Of a DNA stretch of 9,975 nucleotides, positions 1-7,320 are shown in pieces. The stretch covers positions 1 through 9,975 of the forward strand of contig CAMEQX010000029.1 in the NCBI GenBank assembly GCA_945933905.1, written 5' to 3'. Each line of letters starts with the position of its first letter. Position 1 is the first letter of the stretch. The position numbers and the translations under genes were made by a program. The notes under the pieces were generated by a model. It did no database searches, was not told the origin of the DNA, and saw only the letters and a list, made by a program, of their open reading frames with translations. This DNA comes from an uncultured Clostridia bacterium. GTDB lineage: Bacteria; Bacillota; Clostridia; Oscillospirales; Ruminococcaceae.

Positions 1-260
<260 letters not shown>

Positions 261-266
261 AAATCT

Positions 267-299
267 CAGGCGTTTGCTTAAAGCAGGCGCCTGTTTTTT
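267..299 (+). terminator. Intrinsic terminator of the rpoC transcript
   Basis: The arms CAGGCG (267-272) and CGCCTG (288-293) pair perfectly. The stem continues inward through two T-G wobble pairs (273/287 and 274/286) into TGCT/AGCA, leaving a small loop near 279-281. Six T residues follow at 294-299. It starts 6 bases after the rpoC stop codon, so it is well placed to end the rpoBC transcript and insulate the kinase gene. Confidence 0.92.
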
Positions 300-336
300 G
301 TCTGAATTATTTGCCGTGCTAAACCATTATATTTTG

Positions 337-364
337 CAAATAACGCAATATAGTATTGCATTTG
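337..364. promoter_or_regulatory. Inverted repeat overlapping the kinase -35 region (candidate operator)
   Basis: GCAATA (345-350) and TATTGC (354-359) form a perfect 6-base inverted repeat around a TAG spacer. An outer pair, CAAAT (337-341) and ATTTG (360-364), is also complementary, though offset by three bases on the left (AAC 342-344). The right arm covers the -35 hexamer at 356-361, the usual place for a repressor site. It is not a terminator, as it is AT-rich and lacks a T-run. No regulator is identified, and the region is AT-rich enough that chance is possible. Confidence 0.4.
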
Positions 365-384
365 GGATAATTATATGATATAAT
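356..384 (+). promoter_or_regulatory. Sigma-A type promoter of the hybrid kinase gene
   Basis: A perfect -10 hexamer TATAAT sits at 379-384, preceded by TG at 376-377 (extended -10, TGn). A partial -35 hexamer TTGCAT is at 356-361, giving a 17-base spacer. Transcription should start near 390-392, leaving a leader of under 30 bases before the ATG at 418. The leader contains a near-perfect Shine-Dalgarno, AAAGGAGG at 403-410, 7 bases before the start codon. The extended -10 would compensate for the weak -35. A short leader leaves no room for a riboswitch. Confidence 0.82.
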
Positions 385-417
385 TAAAGTATATATTGAT
401 TTAAAGGAGGGTGGACT

Positions 418-2550
418 ATGAAAAAGCAGCTGATTGCGCTTATGATAACGATAATTGCCGCAGTAATTCTCATTGTAGTCAGCTGTATCGTGTTCACCGC
501 CGATTTGATTACGTTATCAAACATAGAAAAAATGATGGTTATTGTCGGAGTTTCGGCGACAATGATTGTCGTGCCGAGCGTGCTTTTTGTAATAATCTCT
601 CTTCGCGGATTTACGAGAAAAAACAAGACCATTCAATCCCAAAAGGAACTAATTTCGGCTCTTTCCAACAACACCGACGACGTTTTCGCTATAATTGACG
701 GGAAAACCAACGCGGTTTCCTACATAAGCCCGAATGTTGAACAGCTTCTCGGGATATCCGAGAGCACTGTCCGCGGGAATTTCAGTGAATTTGACAAGCT
801 TGCGCGCAGCGGGGAGGAAAAATCCCTGTCGGACACGCTTGAAGCTCTTGACATAAACGAGCAGACCGAGTGGGATTTCGAGCATATTCACCCGATTACA
901 AGCGAGCCGTGTTGGTTTCATATAACCGCGCTCTGCCGTGAAATTCGGGGAGAGAGGAAGTATTATCTTGTTTTCTCAAACCGCACCGATGAGTATAAGT
1001 TAAAACAGGAGCTTGAATATGCCGTGAATATGGCGCGGACGTCAAATCAATCAAAAAGCGTCTTTTTGGCGAATGTGTCGCACGATATCCGCACGCCGAT
1101 GAACGCGGTTATCGGTTTTGCAACTCTCGCTTTGGCAAATCCCGAGGATACCGAAAAGGTCAGGGATTATCTTTCAAAAATTCTTTCATCATGCAACAAT
1201 TTGCTGTCGATAATAAACGACATCTTTGATATGAGCCGAATTGAAAGCGGGAAAATTCATCTTGAGGAAACAGAAGCGAATATTTCCGACATTTTCTACG
1301 GGATAAAGACAATCATCAGCGAACAAATCAACGCAAAACAGCTTGAGCTGCACATTGATTTGTCTGATGTAATCGATGAAAACATTTATTGCGACAAAAC
1401 GCGCTTGACGCAGGTTTTGCTCAATCTGTTGTCTTTTTCGATGAAATCCACGCAGGCGGGCGGCTCGATTTCCGTTCGTGTTTCACAAAAAACCGAGTTT
1501 CCCGAGGGAAAAGGTGTTTATGAAATTCGCGTCAAGGACATGGGAACAGGTATGAGCCGAGAGCTTGCAAATCGTCTGTTTGAGCCGTTTGAGAGCGCAG
1601 ATGGCGTGTCGGGAACGGGCTTGGAGATGACGATTTCCAAGAATATCATCGAGATGATGGGTGGAACAATCGAGGTTATTTCGGAAAAGGGCAAGGGCAC
1701 GGAGTATGTGATTATGCTCGCGCTTCAGCTTCAGGAAAAGGACGCCGAGCTTGCAAAAATCAAGGAGCTTGAGGGCTTGAAGGCGTTGGTTGTTGACCAC
1801 GACTCGAAAACCTGCGATAATGTGACAAAAATTCTCGGACAGGTCGGGATAAGCGCGGAATGGACGATGTACGGCAAGGAAGCCGTTATGCTCGCGAAAA
1901 AATCGGCTGAGGCAAACGAGGAATATCAGGTTTACATAATTGACAGGCAGCTCCCCGATATGAACGGAATTGACGTTACAAAGCAAATTCGCGCGCTGGG
2001 CGACAAAGCTCCGATAATCATTCTCACGGCGTACGATTGGTCCAACAGCGAGGCTGAGGCGAAGGAAGCGGGCGTGAGCGAGTTTTGCTCAAAGCCGCTG
2101 CTTTTGAAGGATTTGCGAAATTCCCTTTTGAACGCGCTTGGTCACTCCGAAAATGAACCCAACAAGCTCAAAGGAAAGCGGCTTTTGCTTGTCGAGGACA
2201 ACGAGCTTAATCTTGAAATCGCGTTTGAACTGCTGAAAAGCAGCGGATTTGAGCTCGATACCGCCGAAAACGGACAAGTCGCCGTTGAGAAAATCGCGCA
2301 ATCGAATTCGGGCGATTATGACGCGGTTTTGATGGATATTCAGATGCCCGTGATGGACGGATACGAGGCGACGAAGAAAATCCGCGCGCTTGAAAACGAC
2401 GAGCTTTCAAAAATCCCGATTGTCGCGATGACCGCAAACGCGTTTGACGAGGACAAGAAAACCGCGCTGGAAAGCGGAATGAACGGTTTTATCGTCAAGC
2501 CGATTATTATGGACGAGGTCGTCCGAGTGCTTGAGGGTGTTCTCGAATAA
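418..2550 (+). CDS. Membrane-bound PAS hybrid sensor histidine kinase with two receiver domains
   Basis: A 710-residue hybrid kinase for a phosphorelay. Two hydrophobic helices (about residues 5-27 and 40-62) with a short link between them anchor it in the membrane, so sensing probably depends on the cytoplasmic PAS domain (about 75-190). HisKA follows, with phosphoacceptor His222 in SHDIRTPMNAVIGF, then the ATPase domain (about 325-435) with G1 box DMGTG (374-378) and G2 box GTGLEM (399-404). Receiver 1 (about 453-575) has the candidate phosphoacceptor Asp509, Thr537 and Lys559. Receiver 2 (about 586-708) is canonical: Glu593-Asp594, Asp640, Thr672, Lys694. There is no HPt or DNA-binding domain, so a partner protein must carry the output. 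Three positions are unusual: Phe340 where the N-box normally has Asn, Glu403 where the G2 box normally has Gly, and His461 in the acidic pocket of receiver 1. It is monocistronic between its own promoter and a terminator. The signal and target are unknown; no cognate regulator is in the window. Confidence 0.95.
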   Translation: MKKQLIALMITIIAAVILIVVSCIVFTADLITLSNIEKMMVIVGVSATMIVVPSVLFVIISLRGFTRKNKTIQSQKELISALSNNTDDVFAIIDGKTNAVSYISPNVEQLLGISESTVRGNFSEFDKLARSGEEKSLSDTLEALDINEQTEWDFEHIHPITSEPCWFHITALCREIRGERKYYLVFSNRTDEYKLKQELEYAVNMARTSNQSKSVFLANVSHDIRTPMNAVIGFATLALANPEDTEKVRDYLSKILSSCNNLLSIINDIFDMSRIESGKIHLEETEANISDIFYGIKTIISEQINAKQLELHIDLSDVIDENIYCDKTRLTQVLLNLLSFSMKSTQAGGSISVRVSQKTEFPEGKGVYEIRVKDMGTGMSRELANRLFEPFESADGVSGTGLEMTISKNIIEMMGGTIEVISEKGKGTEYVIMLALQLQEKDAELAKIKELEGLKALVVDHDSKTCDNVTKILGQVGISAEWTMYGKEAVMLAKKSAEANEEYQVYIIDRQLPDMNGIDVTKQIRALGDKAPIIILTAYDWSNSEAEAKEAGVSEFCSKPLLLKDLRNSLLNALGHSENEPNKLKGKRLLLVEDNELNLEIAFELLKSSGFELDTAENGQVAVEKIAQSNSGDYDAVLMDIQMPVMDGYEATKKIRALENDELSKIPIVAMTANAFDEDKKTALESGMNGFIVKPIIMDEVVRVLEGVLE

Positions 2551-2552
2551 AA

Positions 2553-2583
2553 AACGAGCCGCGATATACGGCTCGTTATTTTT
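2553..2583. terminator. Bidirectional terminator between kinase gene and rimI
   Basis: The arms AACGAGCCG (2553-2561) and CGGCTCGTT (2569-2577) are perfectly complementary around a 7-base loop. On the plus strand the stem is followed by ATTTTT (2578-2583). On the minus strand, the A-run 2548-2554 reads as a T-run after the stem. It begins just after the kinase stop codon and lies about 27 bases beyond the rimI stop codon, so one hairpin can serve both converging transcripts. Confidence 0.92.
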
Positions 2584-2609
2584 GTCGAATTTTATACAAT
2601 CTGATATTT

Positions 2610-3023
2610 TTACGGCAGCTCCGAAAGCTTCATCACAACCGCGTCATCGTCGGGATAATAGTCCTTTCGGAGCGCGATTTTCTCAAAGCCGAGCTTTTCG
2701 TACAGCGAAATTGCGTGCGAATTTTTGCTCCGCACCTCAAGAAAGCAAGCCGCCGCGCCCTTTTCGCGCATTTTTTCGAGCAGCCCCGAGAGCATTTTCT
2801 CGGCAATCCCCCGCTTGCGCCACTCCGCGACAACGCAGATTTTCAGCAGCTCCGCTTCGTCCGCGACAACCCGCCCGAGCGCGTAGCCGACCGTTTTCCC
2901 CTCGCGTTCTTCGGTCAGGAGAACGGAAAGCGCGCTCTCAAGCTCACTTTCAAGCATTTTTTCCGTCCAAGGATTGCTGAAGCAAGATTGCTCAACGTAA
3001 TAAATTTCGTCAATTATACTCAA
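2610..3023 (-). CDS. rimI: Ribosomal protein bS18-alanine N-acetyltransferase
   Basis: A 137-residue single-domain GNAT enzyme of RimI length. RimI transfers acetyl from acetyl-CoA to the N-terminal alanine of ribosomal protein S18. The acetyl-CoA loop is seen as RKRGIA (69-74, the R-x-x-G-x-A pattern). The family block LEVRSKNSHAISLYEKLGF (95-113) contains Glu96 and Tyr108, spaced like the catalytic Glu103/Tyr115 pair of Salmonella RimI. The N-terminal CFSNPW and the C-terminal YYPDDDAVVMKL are also RimI-like. The start is TTG at 3023: an in-frame stop (3032-3030) lies just upstream and no ATG or GTG precedes the conserved N-terminus; the ribosome binding site is weak. It follows the DUF1015 gene by 16 bases and is probably co-transcribed, ending at the shared terminator. 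The usual neighbours tsaB, tsaE and tsaD are absent here. Another GNAT substrate is possible but less likely. Confidence 0.92.
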   Translation of the reverse strand: MSIIDEIYYVEQSCFSNPWTEKMLESELESALSVLLTEEREGKTVGYALGRVVADEAELLKICVVAEWRKRGIAEKMLSGLLEKMREKGAAACFLEVRSKNSHAISLYEKLGFEKIALRKDYYPDDDAVVMKLSELP

Positions 3024-3039
3024 AGTTAATCAAATCCCA

Positions 3040-4296
3040 TCACTTTCCGACAGAAATCTTCCGCGCCTCGCAGTAAAAGCGCTTGTCGTTCGCGTGGCCC
3101 ATCGAGAAGGTTTTCCGCGGGAGCGCGCCGTCCTTAACAACCGTCGGGAACAGCTCGCATTTCTGCATTGACGGGAGCAAAAAGCCCATTGCAGAGCCGT
3201 TTTCGCAGATTTTCCGCACAACGTCCTCGCCGTGAATGTAATCGACCTCGCCGCCGTTTTTCGCGAGAAATTCATCGATGAATTTCTGAAGCGAACCTAC
3301 CGTGAGGTTGGAATTTGGCTTTGTTATGCCGAATTTCTCGGTTTTTCCGCCAAAGACAACCGAAAATTCCTGCGCGGCGCTTTCTGTCGAAAGACCGAGA
3401 TATTCTGTCATTTCTTTCAACAATTTGTCAAAATCAGCATTATATATTACTCTATGTATAGCTTCAAACTCTAGCGCGTCGCAGTGCAGATTGACCACCT
3501 CAACCAGCGCAAACCGCGCTAAAGCCGCATCGGGACAACCCTCACGCTTCTTGCGCTCGTAGCACTCCTTCGCGGTCGCAAGCGAGTGGTTGCCGTCACC
3601 CATCGCATAGAGGAGAACCTCCTCGTTGTTCAAATCGTAACGCCTGTTGAACAAGTCCTTGTCAGAAAGCCTGTCAAGTGCCGCGAGAACGCCGTTTGCG
3701 GCTTCCCCGTTCACCTCGTAGCCCGCGAGATGACCGCCGTTCTGCATCAGCTCAAAGTTGTACACCTCGGGCAAATCCCGCTCCAGAAGCGGCTCTATAA
3801 CGGTTTTTTCGGGGTCGTCAATCAAAATCATTATGTGCGGCAGCTCGAGCGGCGCGTTCAGACGAATTTTCACGCGCGGCGGAATTCTCTCGGCAACGGT
3901 AGCCTCAGTCGCGCGAACTTGCGACTTGCTGCCCTTGTTGTAGTCGTACATTTCGAGGTCGATTGCGCCGATAAGCCCCGCGCGAAGCCGCCCGTCAGCC
4001 TGCGTTCTCTTGGTGAGGACGAAGCAATTTTTGTGTAAATCGAACAAATCGGACCGCAAATATTCGTTCATTGTGCTGTTAATTTTAGCAACGCGCTCCT
4101 CCTCGTCACCGTCCGCGAGAAACACCTCGGGCAAAATCAACTTCAGCGTTGACGGTGAATTTCCGACGATTTCGGCGGTTTTCTCCCAATAATCGCGCTC
4201 GCCGGTGTACTGGTCGCACGCGACAACCGACCATTTCGTCATTTCCTCGCTCGAGAGCTTCGGGAGCAGAATGTCCGCTGTTGAAAAAGCTGTCAT
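3040..4296 (-). CDS. DUF1015 family protein (COG4198)
   Basis: A 418-residue soluble protein of the DUF1015 family, whose biochemical function I cannot state. Recognised features are the N-terminal block TADILLPKL with WSVVACDQYTGERDYWE (about 22-38), the family's DG(N/H)H motif as AMGDGNHSLATAKE (231-244), and the C-terminal LPRKTFSMGHANDKRFY (392-408), a form common in clostridial members. There is no signal peptide or membrane helix. The full length suggests an intact gene. The start at 4296 is preferred over the in-frame ATG at 4317 because AAAGGGAGG (4302-4310) lies 5 bases before 4296, while nothing like it precedes 4317; the shorter protein begins MTAFSTADILLP, as expected for the family. 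Members often lie near serine biosynthesis genes (recalled, not seen here). It is followed after 16 bases by rimI and preceded by a 110-base AT-rich gap that may hold its promoter. Confidence 0.93.
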   Translation of the reverse strand: MTAFSTADILLPKLSSEEMTKWSVVACDQYTGERDYWEKTAEIVGNSPSTLKLILPEVFLADGDEEERVAKINSTMNEYLRSDLFDLHKNCFVLTKRTQADGRLRAGLIGAIDLEMYDYNKGSKSQVRATEATVAERIPPRVKIRLNAPLELPHIMILIDDPEKTVIEPLLERDLPEVYNFELMQNGGHLAGYEVNGEAANGVLAALDRLSDKDLFNRRYDLNNEEVLLYAMGDGNHSLATAKECYERKKREGCPDAALARFALVEVVNLHCDALEFEAIHRVIYNADFDKLLKEMTEYLGLSTESAAQEFSVVFGGKTEKFGITKPNSNLTVGSLQKFIDEFLAKNGGEVDYIHGEDVVRKICENGSAMGFLLPSMQKCELFPTVVKDGALPRKTFSMGHANDKRFYCEARKISVGK

Positions 4297-4406
4297 AAAA
4301 ACCTCCCTTTTATACATTTTGATATATTTCGTGAATAATCAACAATTTGTATCATTACGAACTGTATAATTTCCTCGAAATATTGCAATTTATCATCAAT
4401 TTCGAC
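4297..4406 (-). other. AT-rich gap between PAS gene and DUF1015 gene, probable promoter region
   Basis: This 110-base gap is the largest on the minus strand and clearly richer in A and T than the genes around it. It has no GC-rich hairpin followed by a T-run, so I see no terminator for the upstream polA-PAS transcript. It has several -10-like stretches on the minus strand (for example TATACA near 4368 and TATAAA near 4310), but none is at good spacing from a recognisable -35 hexamer. A promoter for DUF1015-rimI is plausible here but cannot be placed. Confidence 0.4.
4302..4310 (-). promoter_or_regulatory. Ribosome binding site fixing the DUF1015 start
   Basis: Read on the minus strand, AAAGGGAGG is followed by TTTTT and then ATG at 4296-4294. 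The site falls inside the longer reading frame that begins at 4317, so that upstream ATG, which has no Shine-Dalgarno sequence, is very unlikely to be the start. Confidence 0.85.
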
Positions 4407-4784
4407 TTAACTCAAATCGTACATTTTCATCGTTTCGGGATTTCGCAGCTCGTGCTTTTCGTAGTAACCGATAAGCTCGCCGTTTTCCCCGCGCAGCGCG
4501 ACCATATACACGTCCTTGTTTTCCCTATCGTTTCGGTAGGTGAACACAATATTGTTTTCAAAACTCTTCGCAAACCACTCGACAACCTCGCGGATTTTCG
4601 CGTTAGAGTCGGCGTTGTGGCAGTTGAAAATGCTTGTTCCAACCAGCTCGCCGTGCTTTTTGTAACGCTCGCGCGCTGCGTTGTTCATATAAATTATCTC
4701 GTGCTGCAAATTGCAGATGACCACGGCGCACCTGTCCTGCTCAACGATGCTTTTGAAATACGCCGAAAGTTCCTTGTTTTCCAT
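4407..4784 (-). CDS. Small stand-alone PAS domain protein
   Basis: A 125-residue protein that is essentially one PAS domain. Residues 8-45 fit the PAS N-terminal strand-helix pattern (AVVICNLQHEIIYMNNAARERY). Then come GTSIFNCHNADS (49-60), a helix to about 78, and the final strands FTYRNDRENKDVYMVALR and ELIGYYEKHEL. There is no kinase, cyclase, DNA-binding or membrane segment, so it probably senses a small ligand or redox state, or acts by protein contact. The Cys55-His56 pair resembles the C-H-P-x-x-S segment I recall from PAS domains joined to DUF438, but cofactor binding is not established. The start at 4784 follows AAAGGA (4790-4795) by 5 bases; the longer frame from 4835 would overlap polA by 41 bases and lacks support. 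It begins 10 bases after the polA stop codon, so it is almost certainly co-transcribed with polA. Confidence 0.82.
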   Translation of the reverse strand: MENKELSAYFKSIVEQDRCAVVICNLQHEIIYMNNAARERYKKHGELVGTSIFNCHNADSNAKIREVVEWFAKSFENNIVFTYRNDRENKDVYMVALRGENGELIGYYEKHELRNPETMKMYDLS

Positions 4785-4789
4785 AATTT

Positions 4790-4795
4790 TCCTTT
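4790..4795 (-). promoter_or_regulatory. Ribosome binding site fixing the PAS protein start
   Basis: On the minus strand the polA stop codon TGA (4797-4795) runs into AAAGGA, followed by five bases and ATG at 4784-4782. This compact junction supports coupled expression of polA and the PAS gene. Confidence 0.75.
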
Positions 4796-7287
4796 CAATG
4801 AACATCAAACCAAGTTTTTCCAATTTGTGCGTCACACGGAAGCGGAACGCCGAGTTTTACAGCATTTTCCATTTCCTCACGCAGAATTTTCGCGGCTTGC
4901 TCAGCGAGATTTTCGGGCGCTTCGACAATCAGCTCGTCGTGAACCTGCAAAATCAGCTTCGCCTCGGGAAGCTCCTTTTTAAGCCGATTGTACACCCTAA
5001 TCATCGCGATTTTGATGATGTCGGCGGCGGTGCCCTGAATGGGCGTGTTCATCGCAATTCGCTTGCCGAGCGCCTTGACGGTCTTGTTTGTCGCGAGAAT
5101 TTCGGGGATAAAGCGCCGTCTTCCAAAAAATGTCACCGCATAGCCCGTCGCCTCGGCGGATTTTACAACATTTTCCATATACAGCTTAACGCCCGAAAAA
5201 TGCGCGAGATAATCCTCGATGTACTTTTTCGCCTCGGCAACGCTCGAGCCGATGTCCTTCGCGAGCGAAAACGCGCCGATGCCGTAAACGATGCCGAAAT
5301 TCACGGCTTTCGCCTTGCGGCGCGTGTCCGCGTCAATCCACTCAGCAGGCATTCCAAACACACTCGCGGCGGTTTCCGTGTGGATATCGCGCCCCTCCTC
5401 GAAAGTTTTCGTCATCACCTCGTCGTGCGCAAGCGCCGCAAGAACGCGCAGCTCGATTTGGCTGTAATCCGCGTCGCAGAGCAGTTTCCCGTCACTCGCC
5501 GTGAAAAATTTCCGGAAATTCCGCCCGATTTCCGTCCGCACGGGAATGTTCTGGATATTCGGCTCAGCGGAACTTATTCGACCGGTGCGCGTTTCGGTCT
5601 GCTTGAACGTCGTGTACATCCGACCGTCCTCGGAAACCGCGCCGAGAAGCCCCTTGACGTAGGTGTTGTAGATCTTTGAGAGCTTTCTCCTGTCGAGGAT
5701 TTTGCGGACAATTGGGTGATATTTCTCGATTTCTTCGAGTGTGTCGCTGTCTGTTGACCAGCCGGTTTTACGCTTTTTTCCCGCGGGCAGCCCGAGCTCC
5801 TCAAACAGCACCGTGCCGATTTGTTTCGGGCTTCCGACGTTGAATTTATGCCCCGCGAGATCGAAAATTTCGCTCTCGATTTCGGCGATTTGCGGGAGAA
5901 TTTCCTCGCCAAACGCAGTCAGGCTGTCGGCGTCCGCGGCAATTCCTACTATTTCCATCGATGAAAGAACTTCAGCGAGCGGAATTTCGATTTCCCGCAA
6001 AACTTTCAGCATTCCGTTCGAGCAAATCTCATCAAAAAGCGCTTTACAAAGCCGTTTCAAGCGCACGCTCGGCTCGCCGTCAACGCCGTATTTCTCGCAA
6101 AGCCGCGTCAAATCGTAATCCTTCGCGTTCACGTCCAGCAAATACGCCGCCAAAGTCGCGTCAAAAGTCACGTTTTTCAGCTCGACATTCTGCTTCAGAC
6201 AGCGATAATACAGCGATTTCGCGTTGTCGGTATGCTTCGGCTCGTCGTTTTGAAGAATTTCAGGCGGGTTTTCAAGACGCTCGTTTCCTCTGTAAACCAC
6301 AATTTCGTCATTTTCCATAAACACCGTGAGCGCTTCTTCATCGAAAATCGCGTCATCGGCAACAATCGGCGGTATATCAAGCTTTTCCGCTGTTTTGGGA
6401 ACGGCGATTTCAACCTTTTTCGCTGCCGTTCCGTCAAGACCGAGCTTTTTCACGGTGCTGTTCATTTCCAGTTCCTGTAAAATGCCCTTGGCGGTTTCCT
6501 TGTCGCCCTCGCCGATAGCGTAGTCATCAAGATTATCGGAAATCGGCGCTGTTAAGCAAATCTCGCCGAGTTTTCTCGACAATTCTGCGCTGTCTTTTCC
6601 CGCTTCCAGCTTTTTCCTTATACTAGAAGTAATCTCAATTTCGTCAATATGCTGATAGATGTAATCAACGGTATGGTACTTTTGCACAAGAGAAAGCGCG
6701 GTTTTTTCGCCAACGCCGGCAACTCCGGGGATATTGTCCGAGCTGTCGCCCATCAATGCCTTCACTTCGAGCATCTCGCGCGGCTCAACTCCATACACCT
6801 CGCGGATTTTCTCGGGCGTGTAAAAAACGTCCTCCTTGTTCGCCGCAAGCCGCACTGTTACGCGCTCTCCGACAAGCTGAAAGCTGTCGCGGTCGCCCGT
6901 GCTGATAAGGCAGTCGCCGCCCTTTTCCGAGCAAACGCGCGAAAGTGTGCCGATAATATCGTCCGCTTCGTAGCCCTCGCACTCCACGATTTTCACGCCG
7001 AGCGCCCGCAGAATATCCTTGATTAGCGGCATTTGCATAGCAAGCTCGTCGGGCATTTTGTGCCGCCCCGCCTTGTATTCGGTGAACATTTTGTGGCGGA
7101 AAGTCGGCGATTTCAGGTCAAACGCCACGGCAATTCTATCGGGATTTTCCTCCTTGACGAGCTTCATATAGATGTTCAAAAAGCCCGTGAGCGCGTTTGT
7201 GAACACACCTTTCTTGTTTGAAAGCAGCCTTATTCCGTAAAACGCGCGGTTCATTATGCTGTTTCCGTCAATCAAAAGAAGCTTCAT
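4795..7287 (-). CDS. polA: DNA polymerase I
   Basis: An 830-residue family A polymerase that removes RNA primers and fills gaps in lagging-strand synthesis and excision repair. The N-terminal 5'-3' nuclease (1-about 285) has its acidic metal ligands: Asp7, the EADD cluster at 107-110, Asp132/Asp134, and Asp181/Asp184 in GDSSDNIPG, followed by the helix-hairpin-helix GVAGVGEKTA. The middle domain (about 295-430) is a reduced 3'-5' exonuclease fold; FDATLAAYLLD (375-385) matches its second motif, but no Asp-x-Glu first motif is present, so proofreading is probably absent, as in Taq and Bacillus Pol I. The polymerase domain has motif A DADYSQIELR (catalytic Asp607), motif B with Arg656, Lys660, Phe664 and Tyr668, and motif C VHDE (Asp784). 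Phe664 predicts discrimination against dideoxynucleotides. The start is supported by CAAGGAG (7295-7301), 7 bases upstream. It lies 33 bases after the Gx-transporter gene and 10 before the PAS gene. Confidence 0.98.
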   Translation of the reverse strand: MKLLLIDGNSIMNRAFYGIRLLSNKKGVFTNALTGFLNIYMKLVKEENPDRIAVAFDLKSPTFRHKMFTEYKAGRHKMPDELAMQMPLIKDILRALGVKIVECEGYEADDIIGTLSRVCSEKGGDCLISTGDRDSFQLVGERVTVRLAANKEDVFYTPEKIREVYGVEPREMLEVKALMGDSSDNIPGVAGVGEKTALSLVQKYHTVDYIYQHIDEIEITSSIRKKLEAGKDSAELSRKLGEICLTAPISDNLDDYAIGEGDKETAKGILQELEMNSTVKKLGLDGTAAKKVEIAVPKTAEKLDIPPIVADDAIFDEEALTVFMENDEIVVYRGNERLENPPEILQNDEPKHTDNAKSLYYRCLKQNVELKNVTFDATLAAYLLDVNAKDYDLTRLCEKYGVDGEPSVRLKRLCKALFDEICSNGMLKVLREIEIPLAEVLSSMEIVGIAADADSLTAFGEEILPQIAEIESEIFDLAGHKFNVGSPKQIGTVLFEELGLPAGKKRKTGWSTDSDTLEEIEKYHPIVRKILDRRKLSKIYNTYVKGLLGAVSEDGRMYTTFKQTETRTGRISSAEPNIQNIPVRTEIGRNFRKFFTASDGKLLCDADYSQIELRVLAALAHDEVMTKTFEEGRDIHTETAASVFGMPAEWIDADTRRKAKAVNFGIVYGIGAFSLAKDIGSSVAEAKKYIEDYLAHFSGVKLYMENVVKSAEATGYAVTFFGRRRFIPEILATNKTVKALGKRIAMNTPIQGTAADIIKIAMIRVYNRLKKELPEAKLILQVHDELIVEAPENLAEQAAKILREEMENAVKLGVPLPCDAQIGKTWFDVH

Positions 7288-7320
7288 TTTTATACTCCTT
7301 GTAATCTGTTTTGTGCAAAA

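Noticed and set aside
1483..1986. A 167-codon open frame on the minus strand inside the hybrid kinase
   Set aside because: It is antisense to the ATPase and receiver domains and has no motifs or ribosome binding site.
2531..2980. A 149-codon plus-strand frame crossing the terminator and antisense to rimI
   Set aside because: It runs through the bidirectional terminator hairpin and has an Arg/Ala/Pro-rich shadow composition; rimI on the other strand explains the region.
4785..4835. Longer N-terminus for the PAS protein beginning within polA
   Set aside because: It would overlap polA by 41 bases without a ribosome binding site, while AAAGGA sits correctly before the ATG at 4784.
4711..5679. 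A 322-codon open frame on the plus strand inside polA
   Set aside because: It lies antisense to well-conserved polA codons and has no family motifs; it is a shadow of the polA frame.
7309..7320. Short inverted repeat TTTTG-TG-CAAAA between the Gx-transporter gene and polA
   Set aside because: Five A/T-rich pairs with a 2-base loop and no T-run are too weak for a terminator, and the position inside an operon gives no reason to call an operator.
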